In this document: positions 1-5,162 of the stretch, one piece after another
Layout: each line of letters opens with the position of its first letter
Position numbering within the stretch: position 1 is the stretch's first letter
Virus record (IMG/VR): IMGVR_UViG_3300010370_007116
Location: 1-33,182 of that record
Direction: 5' to 3' (one strand)
Origin: a virus
DNA: 33,182 nucleotides
Program-made: the position numbers and the translations under genes
The notes under the pieces: generated by a model
The model's database searches: none
Seen by the model: only the letters and a program-made list of their open reading frames with translations
What the model was told of the DNA's origin: nothing

Positions 1-71
1 CATTGGTCGAGTGGCTTAGGCGCAAGTCTGCAAAACTTGCTACGAAGGTTCAATTCCTTCATGTTCCTCCA
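1..71 (+). tRNA. tRNA-Cys(GCA), 5' end cut by window
   Basis: The anticodon loop CTGCAAA sits in a CAAGT/ACTTG stem, giving anticodon GCA. The 3' acceptor strand ATGTTCC, discriminator T and encoded CCA are present. Only the last three bases of the 5' acceptor strand (CAT) lie inside the window, so about four bases are missing upstream. Confidence 0.9.
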
Positions 72-77
72 TCTTTT

Positions 78-169
78 GGGTGAGCGGCAGAGACGGTGGT
101 TCTGCGGCAGACTGTAAATCTGTTCCCTCTGGGTAAACATTGGAGGTTCGAATCCTTCCTTGCCCACCA
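78..169 (+). tRNA. tRNA-Tyr(GTA)
   Basis: Acceptor GGGTGAG pairs with CTTGCCC, followed by A and an encoded CCA. The anticodon loop CTGTAAA gives GTA. The variable region is long, as expected for a class II bacterial tRNA-Tyr, and the T-loop is the normal TTCGAAT. Confidence 0.9.
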
Positions 170-176
170 AAGTTGT

Positions 177-251
177 TGGTTAGTAGCTCAATGGTAGAGC
201 ATCCGGCTGTTAACCGGACGGTTACAGGTTCGAGTCCTGTCTAGCCAGCCA
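177..251 (+). tRNA. tRNA-Asn(GTT)
   Basis: Acceptor TGGTTAG pairs with CTAGCCA, then G and CCA. The loop CTGTTAA in a CCGG/CCGG stem gives GTT. The D-arm and TTCGAGT T-loop are canonical. Confidence 0.95.
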
Positions 252-255
252 TTTT

Positions 256-375
256 ATTCCTACTATGTGGATATGCGACTGTAATATCTAACTGTAGGCA
301 GGGAAGCGCGAAATGAAGGTAAAGGTTGCCGCCCAAGGAAGAGCGGTTGTAAAACGAACAAATGCCTTTAGTGAT
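256..375 (+). ncRNA. possible structured RNA between tRNA genes
   Basis: No open frame or tRNA signature is visible in the 150-base gap between tRNA-Asn and tRNA-Ile. Complementary segments are present: CCTAC...GTAGG enclosing GATAT...ATATC, then TAAAGG...CCTTTA enclosing CCGC...GCGG. This could be a processed spacer, a decayed tRNA or a small RNA. Evidence is only short inverted repeats, so the call is weak. Confidence 0.25.
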
Positions 376-400
376 TTTCAAACGGTCCTATAAGTTTCTT

Positions 401-476
401 GTTTCTGTAGCTCAGTTGGTAGAGCACTCCCCTGATAAGGGAGAGGTCGTTGGGTCGGGACCAACCAGAAACACCA
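401..476 (+). tRNA. tRNA-Ile(GAT)
   Basis: Acceptor GTTTCTG pairs with CAGAAAC, then A and CCA. The loop CTGATAA in a CTCCC/GGGAG stem gives GAT. The T-stem GTTGG/CCAAC is perfect, but the T-loop reads GTCGGGA, so the near-universal T at position 54 is replaced by G. Confidence 0.93.
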
Positions 477-479
477 AAT

Positions 480-554
480 GCTCCTAAAGCATAAGTGGCG
501 ATGCACGGGATTTGTAATCCTGAGAACCTGGTTCGATTCCGGGTGGGAGCACCA
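480..554 (+). tRNA. tRNA-Thr(TGT)
   Basis: Acceptor GCTCCTA pairs with TGGGAGC, then A and CCA. The loop TTTGTAA gives TGT. The T-loop TTCGATT is normal. It follows tRNA-Ile by only three bases, so the two are probably cut from one transcript. Confidence 0.93.
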
Positions 555-562
555 AATATTGG

Positions 563-590
563 TTGACATCACTGGAAAATGTGATATATA
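563..590 (+). promoter_or_regulatory. sigma70-like promoter inside tRNA array
   Basis: TTGACA (563-568), a 16-base spacer and TATATA (585-590). The tRNA-Ile(TAT) gene starts 16 bases after the -10 box, consistent with transcription of the second part of the array. Confidence 0.6.
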
Positions 591-605
591 GATATTATGA
601 AGTTT

Positions 606-708
606 GGGGGTATGGTGTAAAGGTTAGCACGCGGGTCTTATACACCCGACCGTAAAGGAGCCGGCAGATTACCGGGTGGTCTTGGTTCGAGTCCAAGTAC
701 CCCTACCA
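606..708 (+). tRNA. tRNA-Ile(TAT) with anomalous variable region
   Basis: Acceptor GGGGGTA pairs with TACCCCT, followed by A and CCA. The anticodon stem CGGGT/ACCCG encloses CTTATAC, giving TAT for AUA codons. The T-arm CTTGG-TTCGAGT-CCAAG is perfect. Between anticodon stem and T-arm lie about 34 bases instead of 4-5. They contain a CCGG-CAGATTA-CCGG hairpin nested in ACC...GGT. Class I tRNA-Ile should not have a long variable arm, so this is an insertion or a divergent class II-like arm. The anticodon call is firm; functionality is uncertain. Confidence 0.75.
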
Positions 709-721
709 TGTCTTTGTTTGA

Positions 722-788
722 TCTGGATACGAATTATCGAAAGAGGCGTAGCAATGCCAGACAACATTCGAGCCAAGGCTTGAGGCTC
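722..788 (+). ncRNA. possible structured spacer RNA
   Basis: The gap between tRNA-Ile(TAT) and tRNA-Gly holds two inverted repeats: TCTGG (722-726) with CCAGA (757-761), and GAGCC (770-774) with GGCTC (784-788). No frame or tRNA signature is seen. It may be only a processing spacer. Confidence 0.2.
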
Positions 789-797
789 AGCTATTTT

Positions 798-873
798 GCG
801 GGTGTCGCATAGCGGCTATTGCACTTCGTTGCCATCGAAGTTGCCATGGGTTCGAGTCCCATCATCCGCTCCA
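798..873 (+). tRNA. tRNA-Gly(GCC)
   Basis: Acceptor GCGGGTG pairs with CATCCGC, then T and CCA. The loop TTGCCAT in a CTTCG/CGAAG stem gives GCC. The T-loop TTCGAGT is normal. Confidence 0.93.
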
Positions 874-876
874 GTT

Positions 877-973
877 TCAAAGACTAGCCAGATTAAATGG
901 GCTCTCTGGCTTCAAGATGACTGCTGGTAAAACCGATAAAACCACCCATGGTTTGCAGGGCTCTGGTCTTTGA
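877..973 (+). ncRNA. orphan structured RNA, closed by 12 bp helix
   Basis: TCAAAGAC (877-884) pairs perfectly with GTCTTTGA (966-973), and AGCC (886-889) with GGCT (959-962). Inside, ATGGG (897-901) pairs with CCCAT (945-949), with a further GGT/ACC hairpin around 926-934. The whole 97 bases therefore fold as one closed domain directly after tRNA-Gly. There is no anticodon arm, T-loop or CCA, so it is not an ordinary tRNA. No family is recognised. Confidence 0.5.
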
Positions 974-980
974 TACTTTT

Positions 981-1160
981 CTATCTAATATATGATAGTG
1001 ATTGTATTCGATTCAAGAACTTGGTTCTTCTTTTGACTTTTGATTTTTGTGACTGTATTTCACACAATCTGGTGCAGTATTGATTCTTCTTCTCTCTTGT
1101 TGAGAAGATTTTATTGCACTGAATGCATTGATGATTGTATATCATACAAATAAGTCTCAT
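981..1160 (-). CDS. small zinc-ribbon protein (59 aa)
   Basis: The minus-strand frame reads MRLICMIYNH then a CxxC-x13-CxxxC array (residues 10-31: CIQC...YCTRLC) followed by a basic tail (KSKVKRRTKF). A CxxC...F...yC..xC pattern with a basic tail is common in small phage zinc-ribbon and HNH-associated proteins, which supports a real gene. It would lie opposite the tRNA array, between the orphan RNA and tRNA-Gly(TCC). No good Shine-Dalgarno is seen; the internal ATG at residue 6 is an alternative start. The longer frame reaching 1367 runs through tRNA-Gly(TCC) and is not credible. Function unknown; DNA or RNA binding is only an inference. Confidence 0.4.
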   Translation of the reverse strand: MRLICMIYNHQCIQCNKIFSTREKKNQYCTRLCEIQSQKSKVKRRTKFLNRIQSLSYIR

Positions 1161-1184
1161 ATGTTCGGTTGAGATATTTATTTT

Positions 1185-1258
1185 GCGGAATTGGCGTAGT
1201 GGTAACGTATCTGGCTTCCAATCAGAGGTCACCGGTTCGAGTCCGGTATTCCGCCCCA
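1185..1258 (+). tRNA. tRNA-Gly(TCC)
   Basis: Acceptor GCGGAAT pairs with ATTCCGC, then C and CCA. The loop CTTCCAA in a TCTGG/TCAGA stem gives TCC. The T-loop TTCGAGT is normal. Confidence 0.95.
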
Positions 1259-1274
1259 CAAATGGAGATTTGTC

Positions 1275-1454
1275 ATGTCTGATGCAAAAATCACTCTGAC
1301 TTATGAACGCAGCAACAGCAATCCTGATTATCCAAATAAGACTGTTACTGCTGTTATTAATCTTCATGGCGGTGAAGTTAAATCTGAAACTTTGATTGAA
1401 GAATTTAAAGATTTTCTTCGCTCGTGTGATTATGTTATTGAGTATAAAGAATAG
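1275..1454 (+). CDS. small hypothetical protein (59 aa)
   Basis: The frame starts at ATG 1275 with GGAG seven bases upstream and ends at TAG 1452-1454. The product begins MSDAKITLTYERS and ends DYVIEYKE. It is hydrophilic with alternating beta-like residues and no cysteine cluster or membrane segment. It sits between tRNA-Gly(TCC) and the two CAT tRNAs. I do not recognise the family. The good ribosome-binding site and the clean fit between two tRNA genes make it likely real. Confidence 0.65.
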   Translation: MSDAKITLTYERSNSNPDYPNKTVTAVINLHGGEVKSETLIEEFKDFLRSCDYVIEYKE

Positions 1455-1458
1455 ATAT

Positions 1459-1531
1459 AGCAGGGAGGACTGGAGTCCCGTTTAGGTTCATTCCCTAGAT
1501 TCCCATGGTTCGATTCCATGCTCTGCTTCCA
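1459..1531 (+). tRNA. tRNA-Met(CAT) or Ile2(CAT), short D-arm
   Basis: Acceptor AGCAGGG pairs with CTCTGCT, then T and CCA. The loop TTCATTC in a TTAGG/CCTAG-like stem gives CAT, with an unusual T at position 37. The T-arm CATGG-TTCGATT-CCATG is perfect. The D-region GGACTGGAGTCC folds with almost no loop. CAT could mean elongator or initiator Met, or an Ile2 tRNA after lysidine modification; sequence alone does not decide. Confidence 0.75.
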
Positions 1532-1533
1532 AT

Positions 1534-1605
1534 GGCGCTAGAACAGCTGTTCCATTCGATCTCATAAGTCGAAATGTGGTGGATCGTTACCACCTGGCGC
1601 CTCCA
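1534..1605 (+). tRNA. tRNA-Met(CAT) or Ile2(CAT), second copy
   Basis: Acceptor GGCGCTA pairs with TGGCGCC, then T and CCA. The loop CTCATAA in a TCGAT/GTCGA stem gives CAT. The D-arm is GAAC-AGCT-GTTC, lacking the usual G18G19. The T-stem GGTGG/CCACC is perfect but the loop is ATCGTTA (A54). It differs widely from the other CAT tRNA three bases upstream, so the two probably have different identities. Confidence 0.8.
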
Positions 1606-1628
1606 TTTTCCAACCAGAGGTTACGATT

Positions 1629-2219
1629 ATGTGTTACAACGTTCATGAGAATCTAAAGTCTCTTGATGTTGCACAGCTTCAAGAGCTTTCAAAGCAATCC
1701 AGACTACCATATTCCGTCTGTCTGATGAATCTTGAATACGACTTGAATATCGGTAACTGCATTCGATCTGCTCATATCCTTGGCGCTGAGCGAGTCTTTA
1801 TCTTCGGTAAGCGCAAGTATGATTCTAGGTCAACTGTCGGTGCTCATAACTATATCGATGTTGTGAAATATGATTTTCAGGAACTGACTGATGAGTCAGT
1901 GATTGGTGCAAAGTTTGAGGAGATGGTAACTTCTTATAAGCTTCGTCCAATCATCATCGAAAAGACCGATATCTCAGAAGATATTAGGGACATTCCTAAA
2001 TTCTCGATGACAGATAATATGTGTCTTGTCTTTGGTAATGAGCAGAATGGCATTCCAGAGTGTATCTCATCTAAGTATCCATGCTATCATATCAATCAGC
2101 GTGGTGTCATTCGGTCAATGAATGTTGCTTCTGCTGCAGCTATCGCCATGTATGAGTTTTCTAACAAACTTGAGCGGATATATAAGAATACTACAACATA
2201 TAAAAAGGCGTGGGTCTAG
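1629..2219 (+). CDS. TrmH/SpoU-type RNA 2'-O-methyltransferase
   Basis: Predicted S-adenosylmethionine-dependent ribose methyltransferase of the SPOUT superfamily (196 aa). All three SpoU motifs are visible: N40-x2-N43-x2-R46 (NIGNCIRSAHILGA), the knot motif LVFGNEQNGIP (residues 133-143, E138) and IRSMNVASAAAIAMYE (161-176, N165). These residues bind RNA and SAM in the trefoil knot. The gene directly follows two CAT tRNAs within the tRNA array, so a tRNA substrate is the natural inference; Gm18 (TrmH) or wobble (TrmL) specificity cannot be told. ATG 1629 is used; upstream CAGAGG serves as ribosome-binding site. The stop codon TAG forms part of an inverted repeat with 2315-2321. Confidence 0.9.
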   Translation: MCYNVHENLKSLDVAQLQELSKQSRLPYSVCLMNLEYDLNIGNCIRSAHILGAERVFIFGKRKYDSRSTVGAHNYIDVVKYDFQELTDESVIGAKFEEMVTSYKLRPIIIEKTDISEDIRDIPKFSMTDNMCLVFGNEQNGIPECISSKYPCYHINQRGVIRSMNVASAAAIAMYEFSNKLERIYKNTTTYKKAWV

Positions 2220-2428
2220 AAGCGTGGTCAGGCGTTCGTAAGAGTCCAGGCTCAGTGGTGCTGAATAATGGGCGTGATCAGCTACCTCGAAAGAGATGCG
2301 ACATCCTTGATAAACTAGACCATATGTTGTAATACCGCGCTAGGTCCGTCGCGGTCTATAAGTCCTTCGGGGTTAGCTCTAGCGCAGGGGTCCAAACTCT
2401 TACACGCTAGAGTGAAGCTAACGGACCT
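2213..2428 (+). ncRNA. orphan structured RNA with predicted pseudoknot
   Basis: The 236-base gap before the aldolase gene is full of perfect complementarities. GGTCTAG (2213-2219) pairs with CTAGACC (2315-2321). ACCGCG (2334-2339) pairs with CGCGGT (2350-2355); the loop of this hairpin holds AGGTCCGT (2342-2349), which matches ACGGACCT (2421-2428). GTTAG plus CTCTAGCG (2372-2384) pairs with CGCTAGAG (2405-2412) and CTAAC (2418-2422), leaving a five-base bulge. The 3' part (2334-2428) is therefore a compact pseudoknotted or switchable RNA. It could be a free small RNA or a leader controlling the gene at 2456. No family is recognised. Confidence 0.55.
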
Positions 2429-2455
2429 GCCAATTCACAAAACAATGGGAAAAAC

Positions 2456-3094
2456 ATGCTAGAAACTTGCTGTGATCTGATGTTTGAGGCTTATGAGAAG
2501 GGTTTAATGACATCCAGGGATGGTAATGTATCTCTGCGTTATCGCGAACATGCTCATTTCTTCCTTTCGCCAACAAATATTCGCAAACACACCCTGCAGC
2601 CCGATCAGTTCAAGAAGCTACGGACTTATGTTCTTAACGACAGGCGACCCATCGAGCTTCAATATACAGATATCTCAGCGAATCTGAAACCAAGTGGTGA
2701 GTTTCCTCTACATTTCATGCTACAAAAAGTTCTGCCACCAACTTGGGAAACTCGAGTAGTGATGCATGTGCATTCAACCTATACTGTTGCTGCTATGCAT
2801 GCAGGCATCAAGCTTGATAATCTTAAAAACTATTTCCCTGAGATTGCTCGCTATACAAGAGTTGCTCCCAGCACCAATGATGTCCCTCCCATTTCTTGGG
2901 ACCTTGCTGAAGCATGTATGAAGAACATGCAGCTAGATGAAGAGACTGGCGTGACTGAATATGATATTGTGGGTATCAAGGGTCACGGTGTGGTTTCTGT
3001 TGATAAGACCCCCTGGCGTGCATACGAGCATATTGAACGACTAGAACATATCTGCAAAATTGTTCTAACTAGTGGAAATTATAGGGGTATTTGA
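2456..3094 (+). CDS. class II aldolase/adducin-family protein
   Basis: Predicted zinc-dependent class II aldolase fold (212 aa), related to L-fuculose-phosphate aldolase and AraD. Visible residues: GNVSLR (23-28) and SPTN (38-41) of the phosphate pocket, the SGE region with E82, the zinc pair H104 and H106 (MHVHSTYTVAA) and the third ligand H177 (GHGVV). All metal ligands of the family are present, so it may be active; the substrate is unknown. The start follows a weak GGGA site, and the gene lies just after the structured RNA. Its TGA is separated by one base from the pstS ATG, indicating translational coupling. Sugar-phosphate metabolism in a phage is unusual; a recruited non-enzymatic role is also possible. 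Confidence 0.85.
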   Translation: MLETCCDLMFEAYEKGLMTSRDGNVSLRYREHAHFFLSPTNIRKHTLQPDQFKKLRTYVLNDRRPIELQYTDISANLKPSGEFPLHFMLQKVLPPTWETRVVMHVHSTYTVAAMHAGIKLDNLKNYFPEIARYTRVAPSTNDVPPISWDLAEACMKNMQLDEETGVTEYDIVGIKGHGVVSVDKTPWRAYEHIERLEHICKIVLTSGNYRGI

Positions 3095-3095
3095 T

Positions 3096-3959
3096 ATGAA
3101 TCGTCGTAACTTCATCACAACTTCTCTGGCTATTCCTTGTGTGTTATTTTCCAATTCTTCTCTAGCACAACAGGTTAGTATTACCGGAGCTGGTGCAACA
3201 TTCCCAGCCCCTCTCTATCAACGCTGGGCGCAAGATTTCCGACAGGTTTCAGGAATTCAAGTCAATTATCAGTCAATTGGTTCTGGTGCCGGTATCAATC
3301 AGATTCGAGCTAGGACCGTTGATTTTGGTGCTACTGATGCACCGCTTACTGATCCTGGGGACATGTTCCAGTTTCCTATGGTTGAAGGTGAGGTTGTTGC
3401 TGCGTTCAATCTCCCTGGTATTCGCAATATCAATCTTACTCTAGAAATTGTTTCTAGGATTTATCAGGGAGAGATTACTCGCTGGAATCATGCCGATATT
3501 GTTGCATTGAATCCGGGTGTTCGACTTCCAAACATGGTGATTTCTCCCATCTATCGGGCGGATGGATCGGGCACTACCTTTGTTTGGACCAGTGCAATGA
3601 AGAGTTCTGGCTTCTGGCAAGATGTTGGTGTTTCTGTTGCATGGAAGGTTGGTCAGGGTGCTCGTGGTAATGAGGGTGTTTCTAACATGGTCTCTCGTTC
3701 TCCAGGCGCAATTGGTTATATTGAAATTGCATTTGCCAAGATCAATAATATTTCCATGGCAAAGCTTGAGAGAGAAGTTCGTGCTAGAACATTCATTCTT
3801 GTTCATAAAAATAATGTCAGTAAACCAATTAGGGGAGCTCTAAATAATTATTTTGAATGGTGTTATACAAAGGGTGGTGAAGCAGCCAGGCGACTTTATT
3901 ATACACCTCTACCTGATGTAGAATATCAGCATATTCTACAGGAGCTTAAAAAACTATAA
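3096..3959 (+). CDS. pstS: PstS-like periplasmic phosphate-binding protein
   Basis: Phosphate ABC-transporter substrate-binding protein (287 aa), a known auxiliary metabolic gene in marine T4-like phages. The product starts MNRRNFITTSLAIPCVLF, a twin-arginine-like signal peptide with a likely cut after SLA. PstS signatures follow: GAGATFPAPLYQRW (31-44), IGSGAG, DFGATDAPL (77-84) and RADGSGTTFVWT. ATG 3096 is preferred over 3072 because it carries AGGGG upstream and begins the signal peptide. It would bind phosphate in the host periplasm and feed the host PstCAB system, supporting phage DNA synthesis. No PhoB box was identified with certainty. Confidence 0.93.
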   Translation: MNRRNFITTSLAIPCVLFSNSSLAQQVSITGAGATFPAPLYQRWAQDFRQVSGIQVNYQSIGSGAGINQIRARTVDFGATDAPLTDPGDMFQFPMVEGEVVAAFNLPGIRNINLTLEIVSRIYQGEITRWNHADIVALNPGVRLPNMVISPIYRADGSGTTFVWTSAMKSSGFWQDVGVSVAWKVGQGARGNEGVSNMVSRSPGAIGYIEIAFAKINNISMAKLEREVRARTFILVHKNNVSKPIRGALNNYFEWCYTKGGEAARRLYYTPLPDVEYQHILQELKKL

Positions 3960-3976
3960 AAGAGATAAAAATCTGT

Positions 3977-4294
3977 ATGCCCTACATAAAATTCAGTACT
4001 ATAGAATTTACAGATATAGATACCAAAAAAATCTGTAAAACAATTTTAAAAGACATACAGATCTTAGAATATCACGTCATGCGCGATGATGAATATGCAC
4101 ATTATCTTAGAAAAATGATAGGTGCAAAAGCATCTGAATCTATTAAAGGATATTTTTCAGTAAATTATAAGATCTTACTTGGATTAAAAACTACATTTTG
4201 GTATTATACAGGTATAAATCCAAGTCATGTAATATTAGACTGCGATAAATTTGATGAGGAAATTAAAGTTAATATATTTGATCCTCTACAATGA
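3977..4294 (+). CDS. hypothetical protein (105 aa)
   Basis: The product MPYIKFSTIEF... is a small mixed-charge protein with no signal peptide or membrane segment. It has one potential amphipathic stretch (residues 40-60) and ends FDPLQ. Codon use and low GC match the phage background and are more AT-rich than the preceding pstS. The ribosome-binding site is weak (AGAGAT). It follows pstS by 17 bases and is followed at once by the tmRNA promoter. Family not recognised. Confidence 0.6.
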   Translation: MPYIKFSTIEFTDIDTKKICKTILKDIQILEYHVMRDDEYAHYLRKMIGAKASESIKGYFSVNYKILLGLKTTFWYYTGINPSHVILDCDKFDEEIKVNIFDPLQ

Positions 4295-4307
4295 CTGAAA
4301 ATAATGG

Positions 4308-4338
4308 TTGACTTCTGACCCATTGTATAGTATAAATA
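4308..4338 (+). promoter_or_regulatory. promoter of tmRNA (sigma70-like and T4 late-like)
   Basis: TTGACT (4308-4313), 17 bases, then TATAAA (4331-4336), which is also the start of an exact T4-type late octamer TATAAATA (4331-4338). Transcription would begin near 4345, close to the predicted 5' end of the tmRNA acceptor piece. The box could serve both early and late RNA polymerase forms. Confidence 0.7.
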
Positions 4339-4637
4339 AACGGTTGCTGATGATCTCAGTCAAATAAGTTGAGCAGGACCAGGGGGCAGCACCCTGCATC
4401 TCCACCAAATAACATGGCTATGACCTCTTGTTTTATACTACGCTGTAGCCCTTCTATATGGGGATGAAATAGGATCGACTGACGACAGTAAGGGTTGAAG
4501 TAGGCAATGGCGCGGAAGCTGCCTTAACGCAACAAAAACAATAAATGCAGCCAATGATAACGGTGCATTCGAGACTCGCCTAGCGGCTTGATCTTGATGG
4601 GCTTACGATTGTGCCTTGAAACAGAAACAATCGGCTA
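4339..4637 (+). ncRNA. ssrA: two-piece (circularly permuted) tmRNA
   Basis: The acceptor piece comes first and ends CATCTCC-A-CCA (4397-4407), with a T-arm CAGGG-GGCAGCA-CCCTG (4380-4396). A 52-base intervening segment follows. The coding piece begins GGGGATG (4460-4466), which pairs with CATCTCC over seven base pairs, then has GGATCGAC, the conserved tmRNA D-loop element. GACTGA (4477-4482) can pair with TCAGTC (4356-4361) to form helix P2. The tag frame starts at GCA 4547 and reads AANDNGAFETRLAA before TGA 4589-4591 and a second in-frame TGA 4595-4597. This permuted order and ANDN/LAA tag are typical of alphaproteobacterial ssrA. It would rescue stalled ribosomes and tag products for proteolysis. 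Exact ends are inferred; the T-loop lacks the TTC consensus. Host SmpB would be needed, as none is in the window. Confidence 0.88.
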
Positions 4638-4643
4638 TTTTTT
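4606..4643 (+). terminator. possible terminator or 3' hairpin of tmRNA
   Basis: CGATTGT (4606-4612) pairs with ACAATCG (4627-4633), followed by a run of six T (4638-4643) immediately before tRNA-Ser. The stem is AT-rich with a 14-base loop, so it may instead be a processing hairpin of the tmRNA coding piece. Confidence 0.4.
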
Positions 4644-4736
4644 GGAGAGTGAATCGGACAGGCGTGCCGGCTCCGCCTTGAAAGCGGTAGGTGCCTAGGG
4701 ATAGGCATGGTGATCGAGACAGCCCGCTCTCCGCCA
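4644..4736 (+). tRNA. tRNA-Ser(TGA)
   Basis: Acceptor GGAGAGT pairs with GCTCTCC, then G and CCA. The loop CTTGAAA with CCGC/GCGG gives TGA. A long variable arm TGCCTA-GGGA-TAGGCA confirms a class II tRNA-Ser. The T-loop is ATCGAGA as in the other two Ser tRNAs of the window, but the T-stem carries an extra base on the 3' side, leaving a bulge. Confidence 0.82.
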
Positions 4737-4752
4737 ATTTTAGGTGATGAAA

Positions 4753-4917
4753 ATGGATGATAATTATTCTTCGGCAATTCTAAAGCGTGCAACGTTTCAA
4801 GATGAATTGGTAAATATACTTAATACCACTCCTCTTGAATATCAGAATGAAGAATGGATAATTATTTCTAATTACTTTAAGAAAAGAATTGCTGAAATCA
4901 CTAAAAAGTATGATTGA
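4753..4917 (+). CDS. small hypothetical protein (54 aa)
   Basis: The frame starts at ATG 4753 with AGGTG eight bases upstream; an in-frame ATG at 4747 is closer to the same site and less likely. It ends at TGA 4915-4917, seven bases before tRNA-Pro. The product MDDNYSSAILKRAT...KKYD is polar and helical, with a basic C-terminus. It lies between tRNA-Ser and tRNA-Pro. Family not recognised. Confidence 0.6.
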   Translation: MDDNYSSAILKRATFQDELVNILNTTPLEYQNEEWIIISNYFKKRIAEITKKYD

Positions 4918-4923
4918 TTTTAT

Positions 4924-4998
4924 CTGGGTGTAGCTCAAAGGCAGAGCGCTTGGTTTGGGACCAAGAGGCTGAGATCTCGGAATTCTCCACCCGGACCA
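4924..4998 (+). tRNA. tRNA-Pro(TGG)
   Basis: Acceptor CTGGGTG pairs with CACCCGG, then A and CCA. The loop TTTGGGA in a CTTGG/CCAAG stem gives TGG. The T-stem has four pairs (GAGA/TCTC) and a loop that does not match TTCRANY. Confidence 0.85.
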
Positions 4999-5004
4999 CT
5001 TAAA

Positions 5005-5081
5005 TGCCTGTTAGTTTAACTGGTAAGAACACCAGACTTTGAATCTGGAGGTTGAGGGTTCGAGTCCTTCGCGGGCAACCA
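5005..5081 (+). tRNA. tRNA-Gln(TTG)
   Basis: Acceptor TGCCTGT pairs with GCGGGCA, then A and CCA. The loop CTTTGAA in a CCAGA/TCTGG stem gives TTG. The T-loop TTCGAGT is normal. Confidence 0.93.
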
Positions 5082-5087
5082 GTTTTT

Positions 5088-5161
5088 TGCCCTTTCGTAT
5101 AACGGTAGTACGGCAGACTCTGACTCTGCTTGTTGTGGTTCGAATCCATAAAGGGCAACCA
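5088..5161 (+). tRNA. tRNA-Gln(CTG)
   Basis: Acceptor TGCCCTT pairs with AAGGGCA, then A and CCA. The loop CTCTGAC in a GCAGA/TCTGC stem gives CTG. With the preceding gene it forms a TTG/CTG Gln pair. Confidence 0.9.
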
Positions 5162-5162
5162 A

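Noticed and set aside
378-572. 64-aa minus-strand frame
   Set aside because: It runs through the tRNA-Ile and tRNA-Thr genes and has no protein-like features.
606-708. Group I or protein-spliced intron in tRNA-Ile(TAT)
   Set aside because: The extra segment is under 40 bases and lies outside the anticodon loop, so no known self-splicing intron fits.
1034-1062. TTGACT followed by TATTTC as a promoter
   Set aside because: The -10 match is poor and the site lies within the minus-strand zinc-ribbon frame.
3441-3806. 121-aa minus-strand frame and small plus-strand frames inside pstS
   Set aside because: They are in other frames of a confidently identified gene and show no motif or start site.
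4580-4792. 70-aa minus-strand frame
   Set aside because: It overlaps the tmRNA coding piece and tRNA-Ser(TGA); coding there would conflict with structured RNA.
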